A stretch of DNA of 64,000 nt, from positions 62,001 to 126,000 of the forward strand of contig UBKJ01000015.1 of the NCBI GenBank assembly GCA_900465915.1, given 5' to 3'. The translations under genes were made by a program, and so were the position numbers. Origin of the DNA: Hyphomicrobiales bacterium. Its GTDB lineage: Bacteria > Pseudomonadota > Alphaproteobacteria > Rhizobiales > Rhizobiaceae. The notes beneath the pieces were generated by a model that saw nothing but the letters and a program-made list of their open reading frames with translations, made no database searches and was not told where the DNA came from. Numbering within the stretch: position 1 is the first letter of the stretch; each line of letters begins with the position of its first letter. Positions 7,909 through 19,511 of this stretch are shown here, piece by piece.

Positions 7909-9513
7909 ATGGCAGTCAGTGCTAACAGGCTGGAGCTTTTGCAGATCGCCGACGCGGTCGCCCGCGAGAAATCCATCGACCGCGAGATCGTGCTCGCGGC
8001 CATGGCCGACGCGATCCAGAAGGCCGCGCGCTCGCGCTACGGTCAGGAAAGCAACATCCGCGCCGACATCAACGCGAAGTCGGGCGAGATCAAGCTTCAG
8101 CGCCTGCTCGAGGTCGTCGAGAACGTCGACGACTACGCCACGCAGATTTCCGTCTTCAACGCCCGCGACCGCAACCCGGACGCGCAGGTGGGCGACTTCA
8201 TCGCCGACCAGCTTCCGCCGATGGATTTCGGCCGCATCGCCGCCCAGTCCGCCAAGCAGGTCATCGTGCAGAAAGTGCGCGAGGCCGAGCGCGACCGTCA
8301 GTTTGACGAATATAAGGACCGCGTCGGCGAGATCGTCAACGGCACCGTCAAGCGCGTCGAATACGGCAACGTCATCGTCGATCTCGGCCGTGGCGAGGCC
8401 ATCGTGCGCCGCGACGAACTGATCCCGCGCGAGGCCTTCCGCTACGGCGACCGCATCCGCGCCTATGTTTACGACGTGCGCCGCGAGCAGCGCGGCCCGC
8501 AGATCTTCCTGTCGCGCACTCATCCGCAGTTCATGGCGAAGCTCTTCACCATGGAAGTGCCGGAAATCTACGACGGCATCATCGAGATCAAGTCGGTCGC
8601 CCGCGATCCGGGCTCCCGCGCCAAGATCGCGGTCGTCTCGCGCGACGCCTCCATCGATCCGGTCGGCGCCTGCGTCGGTATGCGTGGTTCGCGCGTGCAG
8701 GCTGTCGTGGCCGAGTTGCAGGGCGAAAAGATCGACATCATTCCGTGGTCGCCGGACGCGGCTTCCTTCATCGTCAACGCGCTCCAGCCGGCGGAAGTCG
8801 CCAAGGTCGTGCTCGACGAAGACGCCGAACGTATTGAAGTCGTGGTCCCGAATGACCAACTATCTCTTGCGATCGGCCGTCGCGGCCAGAACGTGCGCCT
8901 CGCCTCGCAGCTCACCGGCTGGGATATCGACATCCTGACCGAGGACGAGGAATCCGAACGCCGCCAGAAGGAATTCACCGAGCGCTCGAACCTGTTCATG
9001 GACGCGCTCGACGTCGACGAGATGGTCGGCCAGGTGCTGGCCTCCGAAGGCTTCGCCTCCATCGAGGAGCTGGCCTATGTCGAGCCGGGCGAAATCGCCT
9101 CCATCGACGGGTTCGACGAGGACACCGCCGGCGAGATCCAGGACCGCGCCCGCGAATATCTCGACCGCATCGAGGCCGAGCATGACGCCCGCCGCAAGGA
9201 GCTGGGCGTCGAGGACGACCTGCGCGAGCTGCCGGGCATGACCAGCGCCATGCTGGTTGCGGTCGGCGAGGACGGCGTCAAGACCGTCGAGGACTTCGCC
9301 GGTTACGCCGTCGACGACCTGGTCGGCTGGCGCGAGCGTAAGGACGGCGAGACCACGACCCATAGCGGCGTCCTGAGCGGCTTCGACCTGTCGCGCGTCG
9401 ACGCCGAGCAGATGGTGCTGGCCGCGCGCCTCAAGGCGGGCTGGATCACCGAGGAAGAACTGGCCGAAACCGCCGAGGAGACCGAGGCGAGCGAAGAAGA
9501 GGCCGCTTCCTGA
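7909..9513 (+). CDS. nusA: Transcription termination/antitermination factor NusA
   Basis: Binds RNA polymerase and controls pausing, termination and antitermination. From the ATG at 7909 (Shine-Dalgarno AAGGAGA just upstream) it has 534 residues: an N-terminal polymerase-binding domain ([13 protein letters not shown]), an S1 domain around 137-200, two KH domains ([14 protein letters not shown] and [15 protein letters not shown]), and a C-terminal acidic part with helix-hairpin-helix-like repeats. An in-frame ATG at 7858 exists but gives an extension absent from relatives. The upstream terminator-like leader could allow NusA to regulate its own operon. Confidence 0.97.
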   Translation: MAVSANRLELLQIADAVAREKSIDREIVLAAMADAIQKAARSRYGQESNIRADINAKSGEIKLQRLLEVVENVDDYATQISVFNARDRNPDAQVGDFIADQLPPMDFGRIAAQSAKQVIVQKVREAERDRQFDEYKDRVGEIVNGTVKRVEYGNVIVDLGRGEAIVRRDELIPREAFRYGDRIRAYVYDVRREQRGPQIFLSRTHPQFMAKLFTMEVPEIYDGIIEIKSVARDPGSRAKIAVVSRDASIDPVGACVGMRGSRVQAVVAELQGEKIDIIPWSPDAASFIVNALQPAEVAKVVLDEDAERIEVVVPNDQLSLAIGRRGQNVRLASQLTGWDIDILTEDEESERRQKEFTERSNLFMDALDVDEMVGQVLASEGFASIEELAYVEPGEIASIDGFDEDTAGEIQDRAREYLDRIEAEHDARRKELGVEDDLRELPGMTSAMLVAVGEDGVKTVEDFAGYAVDDLVGWRERKDGETTTHSGVLSGFDLSRVDAEQMVLAARLKAGWITEEELAETAEETEASEEEAAS

Positions 9514-9522
9514 TAAGCGAAA

Positions 9523-9553
9523 GGCTTGCGCGGCCCGACCGGCCGCGCAAGCC
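9523..9553 (+). other. 13-bp perfect hairpin between nusA and ylxR
   Basis: GGCTTGCGCGGCC (9523-9535) and GGCCGCGCAAGCC (9541-9553) form a perfect 13-bp stem with a 5-nt loop. No T-run follows, so it is not a standard intrinsic terminator. It could be an RNase processing or mRNA-stability element inside the operon. Confidence 0.55.
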
Positions 9554-9635
9554 GCGAACTGCCCGAATGCGGTTGCGGCGGACCCTCCGCTCTGCTACCG
9601 CCGGGCCGGAATGAAGGCGGCGTGAGGCGCGGGAC

Positions 9636-10238
9636 ATGAACGACAGAACCTGTATCGTCACGCGCGAGGCCGGCGGGCCGGACGACATGATCCGCTTCGT
9701 GGCCGGGCCGGACGGCGCGGTGGTGCCGGACCTGAAGCGCGACCTGCCGGGCCGCGGCTGCTGGGTCAAGGCCGAGCGGCGCCTGGTGGACGAGGCGGTG
9801 AAGCGCAAGCTCTTCGCCCGCGCCTTGAAGGAGGGCGTGACGCCCGACGCGGATCTCGGCGCGTTGGTCGAACGGCTGCTGACGAAATCGGCGCTCGGCA
9901 GCCTCGCTCTGGCGCGCAAGGCGGGCGCGGTGGTGACCGGTTCGACCAAGGTGGACCAGGCGATCCGCACCGGCGCGGCCGTCATGGTGCTGCATGCGAA
10001 GGAAGCGGCCGCCGACGGCGTGAGGAAGCTCGATCAGGCGCGCCGCGCGGTGGTGTTTTTGGAAGGCCCCGACATACCGTCCTTTTCTCTTTTCACCGGA
10101 GAAGAAATGGATTTGGCATTTGGGGGGGGAAATGTGATACATGCAGCCGTGCTCGAAGGAAAAGCGGCGGCCGGGTTCGTAAAGCGGGCGCAATTGCTGC
10201 ATCGTTATCGCGGCGCAAGCGCAGCGAATTCGGATTAG
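9636..10238 (+). CDS. YlxR (DUF448) - L7Ae-like RNA-binding fusion protein
   Basis: A 200-residue protein made of two modules. Residues ~1-75 are YlxR/DUF448 ([28 protein letters not shown]). Residues ~90-190 are an L7Ae/YlxQ-like domain ([43 protein letters not shown]). In Gram-positive bacteria these are two adjacent genes of the nusA-infB operon; here they are fused. YlxR proteins bind nucleic acid and have been linked to transcription or RNase P control, but the exact role here is unknown. The ATG at 9636 is the only good start, since a stop lies 24 nt upstream in frame. Confidence 0.9.
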   Translation: MNDRTCIVTREAGGPDDMIRFVAGPDGAVVPDLKRDLPGRGCWVKAERRLVDEAVKRKLFARALKEGVTPDADLGALVERLLTKSALGSLALARKAGAVVTGSTKVDQAIRTGAAVMVLHAKEAAADGVRKLDQARRAVVFLEGPDIPSFSLFTGEEMDLAFGGGNVIHAAVLEGKAAAGFVKRAQLLHRYRGASAANSD

Positions 10239-10311
10239 GGCGGTTTCAGGGAAGCTCGGCTTCCGGGGGAAACCGCGACGGAAAAGCGGCAAGGGCCGCG
10301 AAGGAAACGTA

Positions 10312-13071
10312 ATGGACGATAAAACGAACGACGACAAGACGCTGAGCGTCAACACGAAAAAGACGCTGACCCTGAAGCGGCCGGGCGTCGAACAGAGCAC
10401 CGTGCGCCAGAATTTCAGCCACGGCCGCACGAAGGCTGTCGTCGTTGAAACCAAGAAGCGCAAGTTCTCCCGGCCCGACGAGAAGCCGGAAGCCGAGGCG
10501 GCTGCGCCCAAGCCCGCCGCGCCGGCGGCCCCGCGCGCCCCGCAGCCGCAGGCTCCCGCGGCCCCGGCCGCTCCGGTCGCGCGCCCGCATGTGGCGCAGC
10601 AGCGCCCGGTGCAGCGTCAGGAATCGCAGCAGGCGTCGCGTCCGCGTCCGACCGACCGTTCCGGCATGGTGCTGAACACGCTGTCGCGCTCCGAGATGGA
10701 CGCCCGCCGCCGCGCGCTGGAAGGCGCGCAGGCCCGCGAGGCCGAGGACCGCGCCCGCGCCGCCGAGGACGCCCGCCGCCGCGCCGAGGAAGACGCCCGC
10801 CGCGCCAAGGAGCGCGAGGAATCCGCCCGCCGCCAGGCCGAGGAGGAAGCCCGCGTCAAGGCCGAGGCCGAGGCGCGCCGCAAGGCCGAGGAAGAAGCCG
10901 CCCGCCGCATGCCGCAGACCGAGGCCCGTCAGGACGCCCGCCACGAGGCGCGTCCGGCCGCGCCGCGTCCGCAGGGCGCCGGCCGTCCGCAGCCGGCGGG
11001 CCGTCCCGCCCCGGCCACGCCGGACGCCATCCCCGCCAAGCCGCTGCCGCAGAGCCAGCAGCGCCGTCCCGGCGCCAAGGACGACGAGGACGATCGTCGC
11101 GGCCCGGCCAGCCGCCGCCCCGGCGGCGGCGTCGCCGCCAAGCCGGATGCGCGCGCGCCCAAGGCCGTCAAGGGCGAGGACGACCGCCGTCGCGGCAAGC
11201 TGACCCTTTCGAGCAATCTCGAGGAGGAGGGCCGTTCGCGCTCGCTCTCCGCGATGCGTCGCCGTCAGGAGAAGTTCAAGCGCTCGCAGATGCAGGAGAC
11301 GCGTGAAAAAATCTCGCGCGAGGTGGTCGTTCCCGAGACCATCACCATTCAGGAACTGGCGCAGCGCATGACCGAGCGCGCCGTGGACATCATCAAGTAC
11401 CTGATGAAGCAGGGCCAGATGATGAAGCCGGGCGACGTCATCGACGCCGATATGGCGCAGCTCATCGCCGAGGAATTCGGCCACACCGTCAAGCGCGTGG
11501 CCGAGTCGGACGTCGAGGAAGGCATCTTCAACGTCGACGACAACCCGGATGCGATGATCTCGCGTCCGCCGGTCGTCACCATCATGGGTCACGTCGACCA
11601 CGGCAAGACCTCGCTGCTCGACGCCATCCGCCACGCCAATGTGGTGTCCGGCGAAGCCGGCGGCATCACCCAGCATATCGGCGCCTATCAGGTCGAGCAG
11701 AACGGCCAGAAGATCACCTTCATCGACACGCCCGGCCACGCCGCCTTCACGGCGATGCGCGCCCGCGGCGCGCAGGCCACCGACATCGCCATCCTGGTGG
11801 TGGCGGCCGACGACAGCGTGATGCCGCAGACGATCGAATCCATCAACCACGCCAAGGCGGCGGGGGTGCCGATCATCGTGGCGATCAACAAGATCGACAA
11901 GCCGTCCGCCGACCCGCAGAAGGTGCGCACCGCGCTGCTCCAGCACGAGGTGTTCGTCGAATCCATGGGCGGCGAGGTGCTCGACGTCGAGGTTTCGGCC
12001 AAGACCGGCAAGAATCTCGACAAGCTGCTCGAGGCGATCCTGCTGCAGGCCGAAATGCTCGACCTCAAGTCCGATCCCGCCCGCACGGCGGAAGGCGTGG
12101 TCATCGAGGCCAAGCTCGACCGCGGCCGCGGCTCCGTCGCCACCGTCCTGGTGCAGACGGGCACGCTCAATCCGGGCGACATCATCGTCGCCGGCAACGA
12201 GTGGGGCCGCGTGCGCGCTTTGGTCGACGACCGCGGCGGCCATGTCAAGGAAGCCGGTCCCGCCATGCCGGTGGAGATCCTCGGCCTTCAGGGCACGCCG
12301 CAGGCGGGCGACCGCTTCGCCGTGGTGCAGAACGAGGCCAAGGCCCGCGAGATCGCCGAATACCGCCAGCGTCTGGCCCGCGACAAGGCCGTCGCCCGCC
12401 AGTCCGGCGCGCGCGGCTCGCTGGAGCAGATGATGAACCAGCTCCAGGTGTCGGGCACGAAGGAATTCCCGCTCGTCATCAAGGGCGACGTGCAGGGCTC
12501 CATCGAGGCCATCACCACGGCGCTGGACAAGCTCGGCACCGACGAGGTGCGGGCGCGCATCGTCCATTCGGGCGCGGGCGGCATCACCGAGAGCGACGTG
12601 TCGCTGGCGGAAGCCTCCAACGCCGCGATCATCGGCTTCAACGTCCGCGCCAACAAGCAGGCGCGCGACGCGGCCGAGCAGCAGGGCATCGAAATCCGCT
12701 ACTACAACATCATCTATGACCTCATCGATGACGTGAAGGCGGCGATGTCGGGCCTGCTGTCGCCGGAACGCCGCGAAACCTTCCTCGGCAATGCGGAGAT
12801 TCTCGAAGTCTTCAACATCACCAAGGTCGGCAAGGTCGCGGGCTGCCGCGTCACCGAGGGCAAGGTCGAGCGCGGCGCGGGCGTGCGCCTCATCCGCGAC
12901 AACGTCGTCATCCACGAAGGCAAGCTCAAGACGCTCAAGCGCTTCAAGGACGAAGTCTCGGAAGTGCCGTCCGGCCAGGAATGCGGCATGGCCTTCGAGA
13001 ATTACGACGACATCCGCGCCGGCGACACGATCGAAGCCTTCCGCGTCGAGCACGTCTCGCGCACGCTCTAA
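10312..13071 (+). CDS. infB: Translation initiation factor IF-2
   Basis: GTPase that brings initiator tRNA to the 30S subunit. The protein has 919 residues. The N-terminal third is a low-complexity, charged region rich in Ala, Pro, Arg and Glu (about residues 50-300), including a long helical stretch of repeated A-E-R-R units. The G domain shows GHVDHGKT at 426-433, DTPGH near 472 and NKID near 526. C-terminal IF2 domains follow, ending in [13 protein letters not shown]. Long alphaproteobacterial N-terminal extensions are usual. It lies 73 bp after ylxR. Confidence 0.97.
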   Translation: MDDKTNDDKTLSVNTKKTLTLKRPGVEQSTVRQNFSHGRTKAVVVETKKRKFSRPDEKPEAEAAAPKPAAPAAPRAPQPQAPAAPAAPVARPHVAQQRPVQRQESQQASRPRPTDRSGMVLNTLSRSEMDARRRALEGAQAREAEDRARAAEDARRRAEEDARRAKEREESARRQAEEEARVKAEAEARRKAEEEAARRMPQTEARQDARHEARPAAPRPQGAGRPQPAGRPAPATPDAIPAKPLPQSQQRRPGAKDDEDDRRGPASRRPGGGVAAKPDARAPKAVKGEDDRRRGKLTLSSNLEEEGRSRSLSAMRRRQEKFKRSQMQETREKISREVVVPETITIQELAQRMTERAVDIIKYLMKQGQMMKPGDVIDADMAQLIAEEFGHTVKRVAESDVEEGIFNVDDNPDAMISRPPVVTIMGHVDHGKTSLLDAIRHANVVSGEAGGITQHIGAYQVEQNGQKITFIDTPGHAAFTAMRARGAQATDIAILVVAADDSVMPQTIESINHAKAAGVPIIVAINKIDKPSADPQKVRTALLQHEVFVESMGGEVLDVEVSAKTGKNLDKLLEAILLQAEMLDLKSDPARTAEGVVIEAKLDRGRGSVATVLVQTGTLNPGDIIVAGNEWGRVRALVDDRGGHVKEAGPAMPVEILGLQGTPQAGDRFAVVQNEAKAREIAEYRQRLARDKAVARQSGARGSLEQMMNQLQVSGTKEFPLVIKGDVQGSIEAITTALDKLGTDEVRARIVHSGAGGITESDVSLAEASNAAIIGFNVRANKQARDAAEQQGIEIRYYNIIYDLIDDVKAAMSGLLSPERRETFLGNAEILEVFNITKVGKVAGCRVTEGKVERGAGVRLIRDNVVIHEGKLKTLKRFKDEVSEVPSGQECGMAFENYDDIRAGDTIEAFRVEHVSRTL

Positions 13072-13086
13072 GCGCTTCGTCGCCTG

Positions 13087-13204
13087 CCGGGCTGCATTGC
13101 GGCCCGGTTTCCTATCCGATCCGGCGGGTCTGACTCCCGCCCGGATCGTGATAGACTGTTTTTCCTTTTCGCGATCCGACGCTCCGGCTTTCGCCGGATG
13201 TTTT
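13087..13204 (+). other. Three successive hairpins between infB and rbfA
   Basis: Three stems fill the gap. CCGGGCTGC with GCGGCCCGG (13087-13107) has loop ATT and ends in three T. GATCCGGCGGG (13118-13128) pairs with CCCGCCCGGATC (13136-13147) with one bulged base. TCCGGC with GCCGGA (13183-13198) is followed by TGTTTT. None is a textbook terminator on its own, but together they may lower read-through from infB into rbfA-truB or set processing sites. Confidence 0.45.
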
Positions 13205-13305
13205 GGCGTGAACGGGAAGTGACCAACACAAGAGGCGTGGAGCGCCGTAGGCGCGACGGGGACCAAAGAGAAATCGTGCCCTAAGCACGAGAGGGAATGC
13301 AAAAA

Positions 13306-13725
13306 ATGAGTCGTGGACACGATACAAAGGGCTCGGGCGGCCTTTCCCAACGCCAGCTTCGCGTCGGCGAGCAGGTGCGCCACGCCTTGGCGCAGGTGCT
13401 GCAGCGCGGCGAAATCCGCGACGATCTGATCGAGCGCACCGTCATTTCCGTTTCGGAAGTGCGCATGTCGCCCGATTTGAAGATCGCCACCTGCTTCGTC
13501 ACGCCCCTGGGCGCGGCCGATCCGCAGGCCGTCATCAAGGCCTTGGCCAGCCATGCCAAGTTCATCCGCGGCCGCGTGGCCCCGAGCCTCAACCAGATGA
13601 AATACATGCCGGAATTCCGCTTCCGGTCCGATACGAGTTTCGACAATTTCTCGAAGATCGACGCGATCCTGCGGTCGCCCGAAGTGGCGCGCGATCTTAA
13701 AGCAGATGAAGACGAGGACGAATAA
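13306..13725 (+). CDS. rbfA: Ribosome-binding factor A
   Basis: 30S maturation factor that binds 16S rRNA near helix 1. The KH-type fold is represented by [36 protein letters not shown] and [20 protein letters not shown] chose the ATG at 13306 (M-S-R-G-H-D), which stands 10 nt after GAGGG; another in-frame ATG at 13297 almost touches that Shine-Dalgarno. The tail is acidic (LKADEDEDE). truB begins 3 nt later. Confidence 0.95.
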   Translation: MSRGHDTKGSGGLSQRQLRVGEQVRHALAQVLQRGEIRDDLIERTVISVSEVRMSPDLKIATCFVTPLGAADPQAVIKALASHAKFIRGRVAPSLNQMKYMPEFRFRSDTSFDNFSKIDAILRSPEVARDLKADEDEDE

Positions 13726-13728
13726 AGC

Positions 13729-14703
13729 ATGGCGAGACGGGGCAAGAAGAAGGGCCGGCCGATTTCGGGCTGGGTCATTTTCGACAAGCCGAAGGGCATG
13801 GGGTCGACCGAGGCGGTCTCCAAGATCAAGTGGCTGTTCAACGCCGAGAAGGCCGGCCATGCCGGCACGCTCGACCCGCTGGCTTCCGGCATGCTGCCGA
13901 TCGCGCTCGGCGAGGCCACCAAGACCGTGCCCTACGTGATGGACGGCACGAAGATTTATCGCTTCACCGTGACCTGGGGCGAGGAGCGCGCGACCGACGA
14001 TCTGGAAGGGGCGGCCACCAAGACCTCCGACAAGCGCCCGTCGCGCGCCGAGGTCGAGGCGCTGCTGCCCAATTACACCGGCGTGATCTCGCAGATCCCG
14101 CCGCAGTTCTCGGCCATCAAGATCGACGGCGAGCGCGCCTACGATCTGGCGCGCGAGGGCGAGACGGTGGAGATTCCCGCCCGCGAGGTCGAGATCGACC
14201 GGCTGGAGATCGTCGGCGTCCCAGACGCCGACCGCACCGAATTCGAGGTGGAATGCTCCAAGGGCACCTATGTGCGCAGCCTGGCGCGCGACATGGGCCG
14301 CGATCTCGGCTGCTACGGCCATATTTCGGAGCTGCGCCGCGTCGAGGTCGCTCCGTTCACCGACGAGGATTTCGTCACGCTGGCCGAGCTCGAGGCCGCA
14401 TGGCCGCCGCTGCCGCCGAAGAATGAGGACGGAACGGTGGCGGAGAACGCCCCGCGCCGCGATTTCTCGGCGCTCGACGCGCTGGTGATCGATACGGGCG
14501 CGGCGCTGGACTGCCTGCCGCAGGTGGCGCTGAGCGAGGACCAGGCGCAGCGCGTGCGGCTCGGCAATCCGGTGATCCTGCGCGGCCGCGACGCTCCGCT
14601 CGACACGGACGAGGCCTGCGTGACGTCGCGCGGAAAACTGCTCGCCATCGGCTATATCGAGCATGGCCAGTTCAAGCCGAAACGGGTGTTCACGGCGGGC
14701 TGA
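13729..14703 (+). CDS. truB: tRNA pseudouridine(55) synthase
   Basis: Makes pseudouridine 55 in the T-loop of tRNAs. Family motifs are visible in order: the start (G)[16 protein letters not shown], the catalytic-aspartate block [24 protein letters not shown] with the Asp in TLDPLASG, then [24 protein letters not shown] and [15 protein letters not shown]. Length 324 is typical. It follows rbfA by 3 nt and precedes rpsO by 173 bp. Confidence 0.96.
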   Translation: MARRGKKKGRPISGWVIFDKPKGMGSTEAVSKIKWLFNAEKAGHAGTLDPLASGMLPIALGEATKTVPYVMDGTKIYRFTVTWGEERATDDLEGAATKTSDKRPSRAEVEALLPNYTGVISQIPPQFSAIKIDGERAYDLAREGETVEIPAREVEIDRLEIVGVPDADRTEFEVECSKGTYVRSLARDMGRDLGCYGHISELRRVEVAPFTDEDFVTLAELEAAWPPLPPKNEDGTVAENAPRRDFSALDALVIDTGAALDCLPQVALSEDQAQRVRLGNPVILRGRDAPLDTDEACVTSRGKLLAIGYIEHGQFKPKRVFTAG

Positions 14704-14876
14704 CGGGCCCGCCATCGGACGACTTTGTAATTCAGGCTGGCGTTTTCCGCGATTTTGCACTATATGCCGCTGCAACGAACGAGCGCCGAGGCGCTTTCGG
14801 TTCGTTTTCATGGCCCGCGCTGGACGACATCCCGGCCCGGGCGTCCGTTTTCCTCTCCATCAGAAAGGGTCTTACG

Positions 14877-15146
14877 ATGTCGATCACCGCAGAGCGCAAG
14901 CTTGCGCTTATCAAGGAATACGCCACCAAGGAAGGCGACACCGGTTCTCCTGAAGTTCAGGTCGCCGTGCTTTCCGAGCGTATCTCCAACCTGACCGAGC
15001 ACTTCAAGGGCCACAAGAACGACAACCATTCGCGTCGTGGCCTGCTGAAGCTGGTTTCGCAGCGTCGCCGCCTTCTCGACTATGTCAAGGGCGTGGACGA
15101 GAAGCGTTATCAGGCGCTGATCGCCCGTCTGGGCCTGCGCCGCTAA
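14877..15146 (+). CDS. rpsO: 30S ribosomal protein S15
   Basis: Small primary-binding protein of the 30S central domain, 89 residues, with the family sequences [40 protein letters not shown] and [13 protein letters not shown]. The leader between truB and rpsO contains a -10-like TATATG at 14761 and a hairpin around 14776-14804 (CGAAC paired with GTTCG outside AGCGC/GCGCT), a plausible place for S15 autoregulation. A hairpin follows the stop, before pnp. Confidence 0.96.
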   Translation: MSITAERKLALIKEYATKEGDTGSPEVQVAVLSERISNLTEHFKGHKNDNHSRRGLLKLVSQRRRLLDYVKGVDEKRYQALIARLGLRR

Positions 15147-15152
15147 GACATG

Positions 15153-15190
15153 CGGGCGACGCCGCCACCCGGCGTCGCCCGTTCTATTTC
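15153..15190 (+). terminator. Hairpin after rpsO (weak terminator)
   Basis: CGGGCGACGCC (15153-15163) pairs perfectly with GGCGTCGCCCG (15171-15181), followed by the T-rich TTCTATTT. The stem is strong and the T-run broken, so partial termination between rpsO and pnp is likely. Confidence 0.55.
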
Positions 15191-15250
15191 AGGGCCGCAA
15201 GGCCCGCGACATGGACCTGTCATGGGGCAGGATTGCAGGTGACTTGCACG

Positions 15251-15294
15251 GCGTGATCCCGAAAACGGGAACTGATTTTCGGATAAGATCACGC
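15251..15294. repeat. Palindromic intergenic repeat, copy 1
   Basis: The outer arms GCGTGATC (15251-15258) and GATCACGC (15287-15294) are perfect complements, as are the inner arms CCGAAAA and TTTTCGG. It resembles the abundant intergenic palindromic repeats known from Rhizobiales genomes. A second, slightly different copy lies 10 bp downstream. The 309-bp rpsO-pnp gap (15147-15455) otherwise holds only the weak terminator and the pnp ribosome binding site. Confidence 0.7.
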
Positions 15295-15304
15295 CGAAAC
15301 AGGA

Positions 15305-15349
15305 GCATGATCCCGAAAAGTGGGGACCGGTTTTCGGTTAAGATCATGC
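15305..15349. repeat. Palindromic intergenic repeat, copy 2
   Basis: Same design as copy 1, with outer arms GCATGATC (15305-15312) and GATCATGC (15342-15349) and inner arms CCGAAAA/TTTTCGG. Relative to copy 1 the third base pair of the outer stem is changed from G-C to A-T on both arms, a compensatory change that keeps the stem intact. Confidence 0.7.
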
Positions 15350-15455
15350 CCAAGCAAAGAGCAAGTTTCCCGTTGTCTTGCCCATGGCCCGTCCGCCAAC
15401 CGGGAGAACCCTGAAAGCGCCGCATCGGCGCGGGTTTTCCAAAAGAGGACAAGAT

Positions 15456-17600
<2,145 letters not shown>

Positions 17601-17624
17601 GCGTCCCGTCTTCCAATATGAAAC

Positions 17625-17659
17625 GCGCGCCCCGGGCACCGCTTGGGGCGCGCTTTTTT
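17625..17659 (+). terminator. Intrinsic terminator after pnp
   Basis: GCGCGCCCC (17625-17633) with GGGGCGCGC (17645-17653), an 11-nt loop and six T. It marks the end of the rimP-to-pnp block. Confidence 0.9.
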
Positions 17660-17695
17660 GTTGCACGTGAATCATTTCGACGGCATGGGTGAGGC

Positions 17696-18718
17696 ATGAC
17701 GACACCGGCGCAGAAAACGCTCTTCCTTCCCTTCGATCAGGACATTGTGGATTTGCCCGCCGAGGGCCAGTCCTTCCTCGCCTGCGGGCTCACGGCGGAT
17801 CGCCTGCTGGACGACGCCTGGAAGCAGACGCTGACCTTCCTGCAGCCATGGCGGCCCGACTGGCTGGCGCTGACCGAGCAGGGCTTTCGCGCCGTCCCGC
17901 GGCTCGAGGACGGCGCGCGCTTCGCCGGCGGGCTGCTGCTTCTCGGCAAGCATCGCGGCCGCAACGAGGCCTGGTTCGCGGAGCTTCTGGCCCGCGTCGC
18001 GCCCGGCGGCTGGATCGTGGTGGCGGGCGACAAGAAGCTCGGCGTCGACAGCTTCCGCAAATGGGCCGGAAACATCGCCGAGATCAGCGACCGTATGTCC
18101 AAGAACCACGCCGTCGCCTTCTGGCTGCAGCGTCCCGCCGACCTGGACGACGATTTCATCGCGGCGCTGAAGCCGCTCGCCGCCGACATCGACGCGGTCT
18201 TCCGCACCGAGCCCGGCATGTTCTCGCACGGCGTCGTCGACAGGGGCTCGGCGCTGCTGGTCCCGCATATGGAGAAGATCGTCTTCGGCCGCGTCGCCGA
18301 TCTCGGCGCGGGCTGGGGCTATCTCGCCGCGCAGTGCCTGAAATATGCCGACCGCGTCACCGCCGTCGACCTCTACGAGGCCGATTACGAGGCGCTGGAG
18401 GCCGCGCGGGGCAACCTCGCCCGCCTCAACGCCGCGACGCCGCTGTGCTTCCACTGGTTCGACGTGACGCGCGAGAAGCTGACCGGCGTCTACGACACCG
18501 TCGTCATGAACCCGCCCTTCCACGAGGGCCGCGCGACGGACGTGTCGCTGGGCCAGGCCTTCATCGCCGCCGCCGCATCGCGCCTCAAGCCCGGCGGCCG
18601 CCTGATGATGGTCGCCAACCGCCAGCTGCCTTACGAGACCACGCTCAAGAGCCTGTTCAAGACGGTGATCCCGCTGGAGGAGGCGCAGGGCTTCAAGGTG
18701 GTCGAGGCGCGCCGATAG
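17696..18718 (+). CDS. rsmC: Class I SAM methyltransferase, RsmC-like (16S rRNA m2G1207)
   Basis: A 340-residue protein with the two-half layout of RsmC: a degenerate N-terminal methyltransferase-like domain (VAPGGWIVVAGDKKLGVDSFRKW) and a functional C-terminal one. In the latter, GRVADLGAGWGYLAAQCL (~200-215) is the SAM-binding loop and VVMNPPFHEGR (~271-281) is motif IV, with the NPPF typical of enzymes that methylate guanine or adenine amino groups. The FRTEPGMFSHGVVDRGSALL block also matches the family. By homology the target is G1207 of 16S rRNA. It stands alone after the pnp terminator and before higBA. Confidence 0.85.
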   Translation: MTTPAQKTLFLPFDQDIVDLPAEGQSFLACGLTADRLLDDAWKQTLTFLQPWRPDWLALTEQGFRAVPRLEDGARFAGGLLLLGKHRGRNEAWFAELLARVAPGGWIVVAGDKKLGVDSFRKWAGNIAEISDRMSKNHAVAFWLQRPADLDDDFIAALKPLAADIDAVFRTEPGMFSHGVVDRGSALLVPHMEKIVFGRVADLGAGWGYLAAQCLKYADRVTAVDLYEADYEALEAARGNLARLNAATPLCFHWFDVTREKLTGVYDTVVMNPPFHEGRATDVSLGQAFIAAAASRLKPGGRLMMVANRQLPYETTLKSLFKTVIPLEEAQGFKVVEARR

Positions 18719-18725
18719 CCAACGT

Positions 18726-18740
18726 TTCCCATATCGGGAA
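18726..18740. promoter_or_regulatory. higBA operator 1
   Basis: TTCCCATATCGGGAA, an inverted repeat with TTCCC/GGGAA arms. Its centre is 24 bp from that of a second copy. It is the likely binding site of the HigA antitoxin. Confidence 0.65.
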
Positions 18741-18749
18741 ATCAGCTTG

Positions 18750-18764
18750 TTCCCATGATGGGAA
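18750..18764. promoter_or_regulatory. higBA operator 2 overlapping the promoter
   Basis: TTCCCATGATGGGAA is a perfect palindrome around a central G. It abuts a -10-like TATGCT (18765-18770), so a repressor bound here would block the promoter. The toxin start lies 16 bp downstream, which leaves a very short leader. Confidence 0.65.
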
Positions 18765-18780
18765 TATGCTATGCAGGTCC

Positions 18781-19077
18781 ATGCAGATCATCGCGCGCAG
18801 AACGTTGAGGGATTTCTGGCTCAGCCACCCGCAGGCGGAGGTTCCCTTGACGGTCTGGTTCGCGCTGGTGAGCAGGGCGCAATGGAGCGGCCCGTCCGAC
18901 GTCAAGGCGATGTTCGGCGCGACGGTCGATTTCGTCGCCGACAACCGGCTGATCTTCGATATCGGCGGCAATAAATATCGGCTGATCGTCCATGTCGCCT
19001 ATCCGTATAAGCGAGTGCTGATAAAATTCGTCGGTACGCACAAGGACTATGACCGCATCAACCCGGAGACCGTGTGA
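18781..19077 (+). CDS. higB: Type II toxin HigB (mRNA interferase)
   Basis: A 98-residue HigB-family toxin, a ribosome-dependent mRNA endonuclease by family. Conserved features are the start MQIIARRTLRDFWLSHP, the central SDVKAMFGATVDFV, and the terminal block GGNKYRLIVHVAYPYKRVLIK with FVGTHKDYDRI. A longer open frame reaches back through the preceding methyltransferase region, but homology begins at the ATG 18781, and the two operators sit just upstream. The stop overlaps the antitoxin start as TGATG, giving the toxin-first order usual for hig. Confidence 0.9.
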   Translation: MQIIARRTLRDFWLSHPQAEVPLTVWFALVSRAQWSGPSDVKAMFGATVDFVADNRLIFDIGGNKYRLIVHVAYPYKRVLIKFVGTHKDYDRINPETV

Positions 19078-19466
19078 TGGAGAACATCCGCCCCATCAGG
19101 ACCGAAGCGGATTACGAATGGGCGCTGGCCGAGATCGCCCGCTATTTCGACGACCAGCCGCGGCCGGGTTCCGCCGCGGCCGACCGTTTCGACGTGCTGG
19201 CGGCGCTGATCGAGGCCTATGAGAACAGCCATTTCCCGATTTCCGACCCGGACCCGGTCGACGCCATCGCCGCCTATATGGAGATGCGCGGCTTGAGCCA
19301 GTCGGCGCTGGCGGCGGTGGTCGGCTCCCGCTCCCGCGCGTCGGAGATCCTCAACCGCCGCCGCGCGCTGACCATGGACATGGCCTACAAGCTCCACCGG
19401 GCCTGGAACATTCCGGCCGAGATATTGCTCAAGCCCTACCATCTCAACCGGCCCGACGCCGCATGA
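19077..19466 (+). CDS. higA: Antitoxin HigA, HTH domain
   Basis: A 129-residue antitoxin with a family-typical N-terminal region (IRTEADYEWALAEIARYFDD) and a helix-turn-helix near residues 70-120 (MRGLSQSALAAVVGSRSRASEILNRRR). It neutralises HigB and should repress its own promoter through the two palindromes upstream of higB. I use the ATG at 19077 that overlaps the toxin stop; a GTG one codon upstream is also possible. A bidirectional terminator follows. Confidence 0.92.
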   Translation: MENIRPIRTEADYEWALAEIARYFDDQPRPGSAAADRFDVLAALIEAYENSHFPISDPDPVDAIAAYMEMRGLSQSALAAVVGSRSRASEILNRRRALTMDMAYKLHRAWNIPAEILLKPYHLNRPDAA

Positions 19467-19494
19467 AAAAAGCCGCCCCGGAGGGCGGCTTTTC
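19467..19494. terminator. Bidirectional terminator between higA and fabI
   Basis: AGCCGCCC (19471-19478) pairs with GGGCGGCT (19483-19490), with A-run on the left and T-run on the right, so it can serve both converging genes. Confidence 0.8.
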
Positions 19495-19511
19495 AAACTC
19501 TGTCGTGGGCC

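Noticed and set aside
10740..10910. DNA repeat array in the first third of infB
   Set aside because: The repeated codons encode the charged helical N-terminal region of IF-2, a normal low-complexity protein segment.
10246..14811. A 1521-residue open frame on the minus strand
   Set aside because: It lies fully antisense to infB, rbfA and truB, which match well-known families. Its translation is rich in Arg, His, Ala and Gly, as expected from the opposite strand of GC-rich coding DNA.
17689..18780. A long frame that reads from the rsmC region into higB
   Set aside because: The part before 18781 is out of frame with rsmC and Arg-rich; HigB homology starts exactly at the ATG after the operators.
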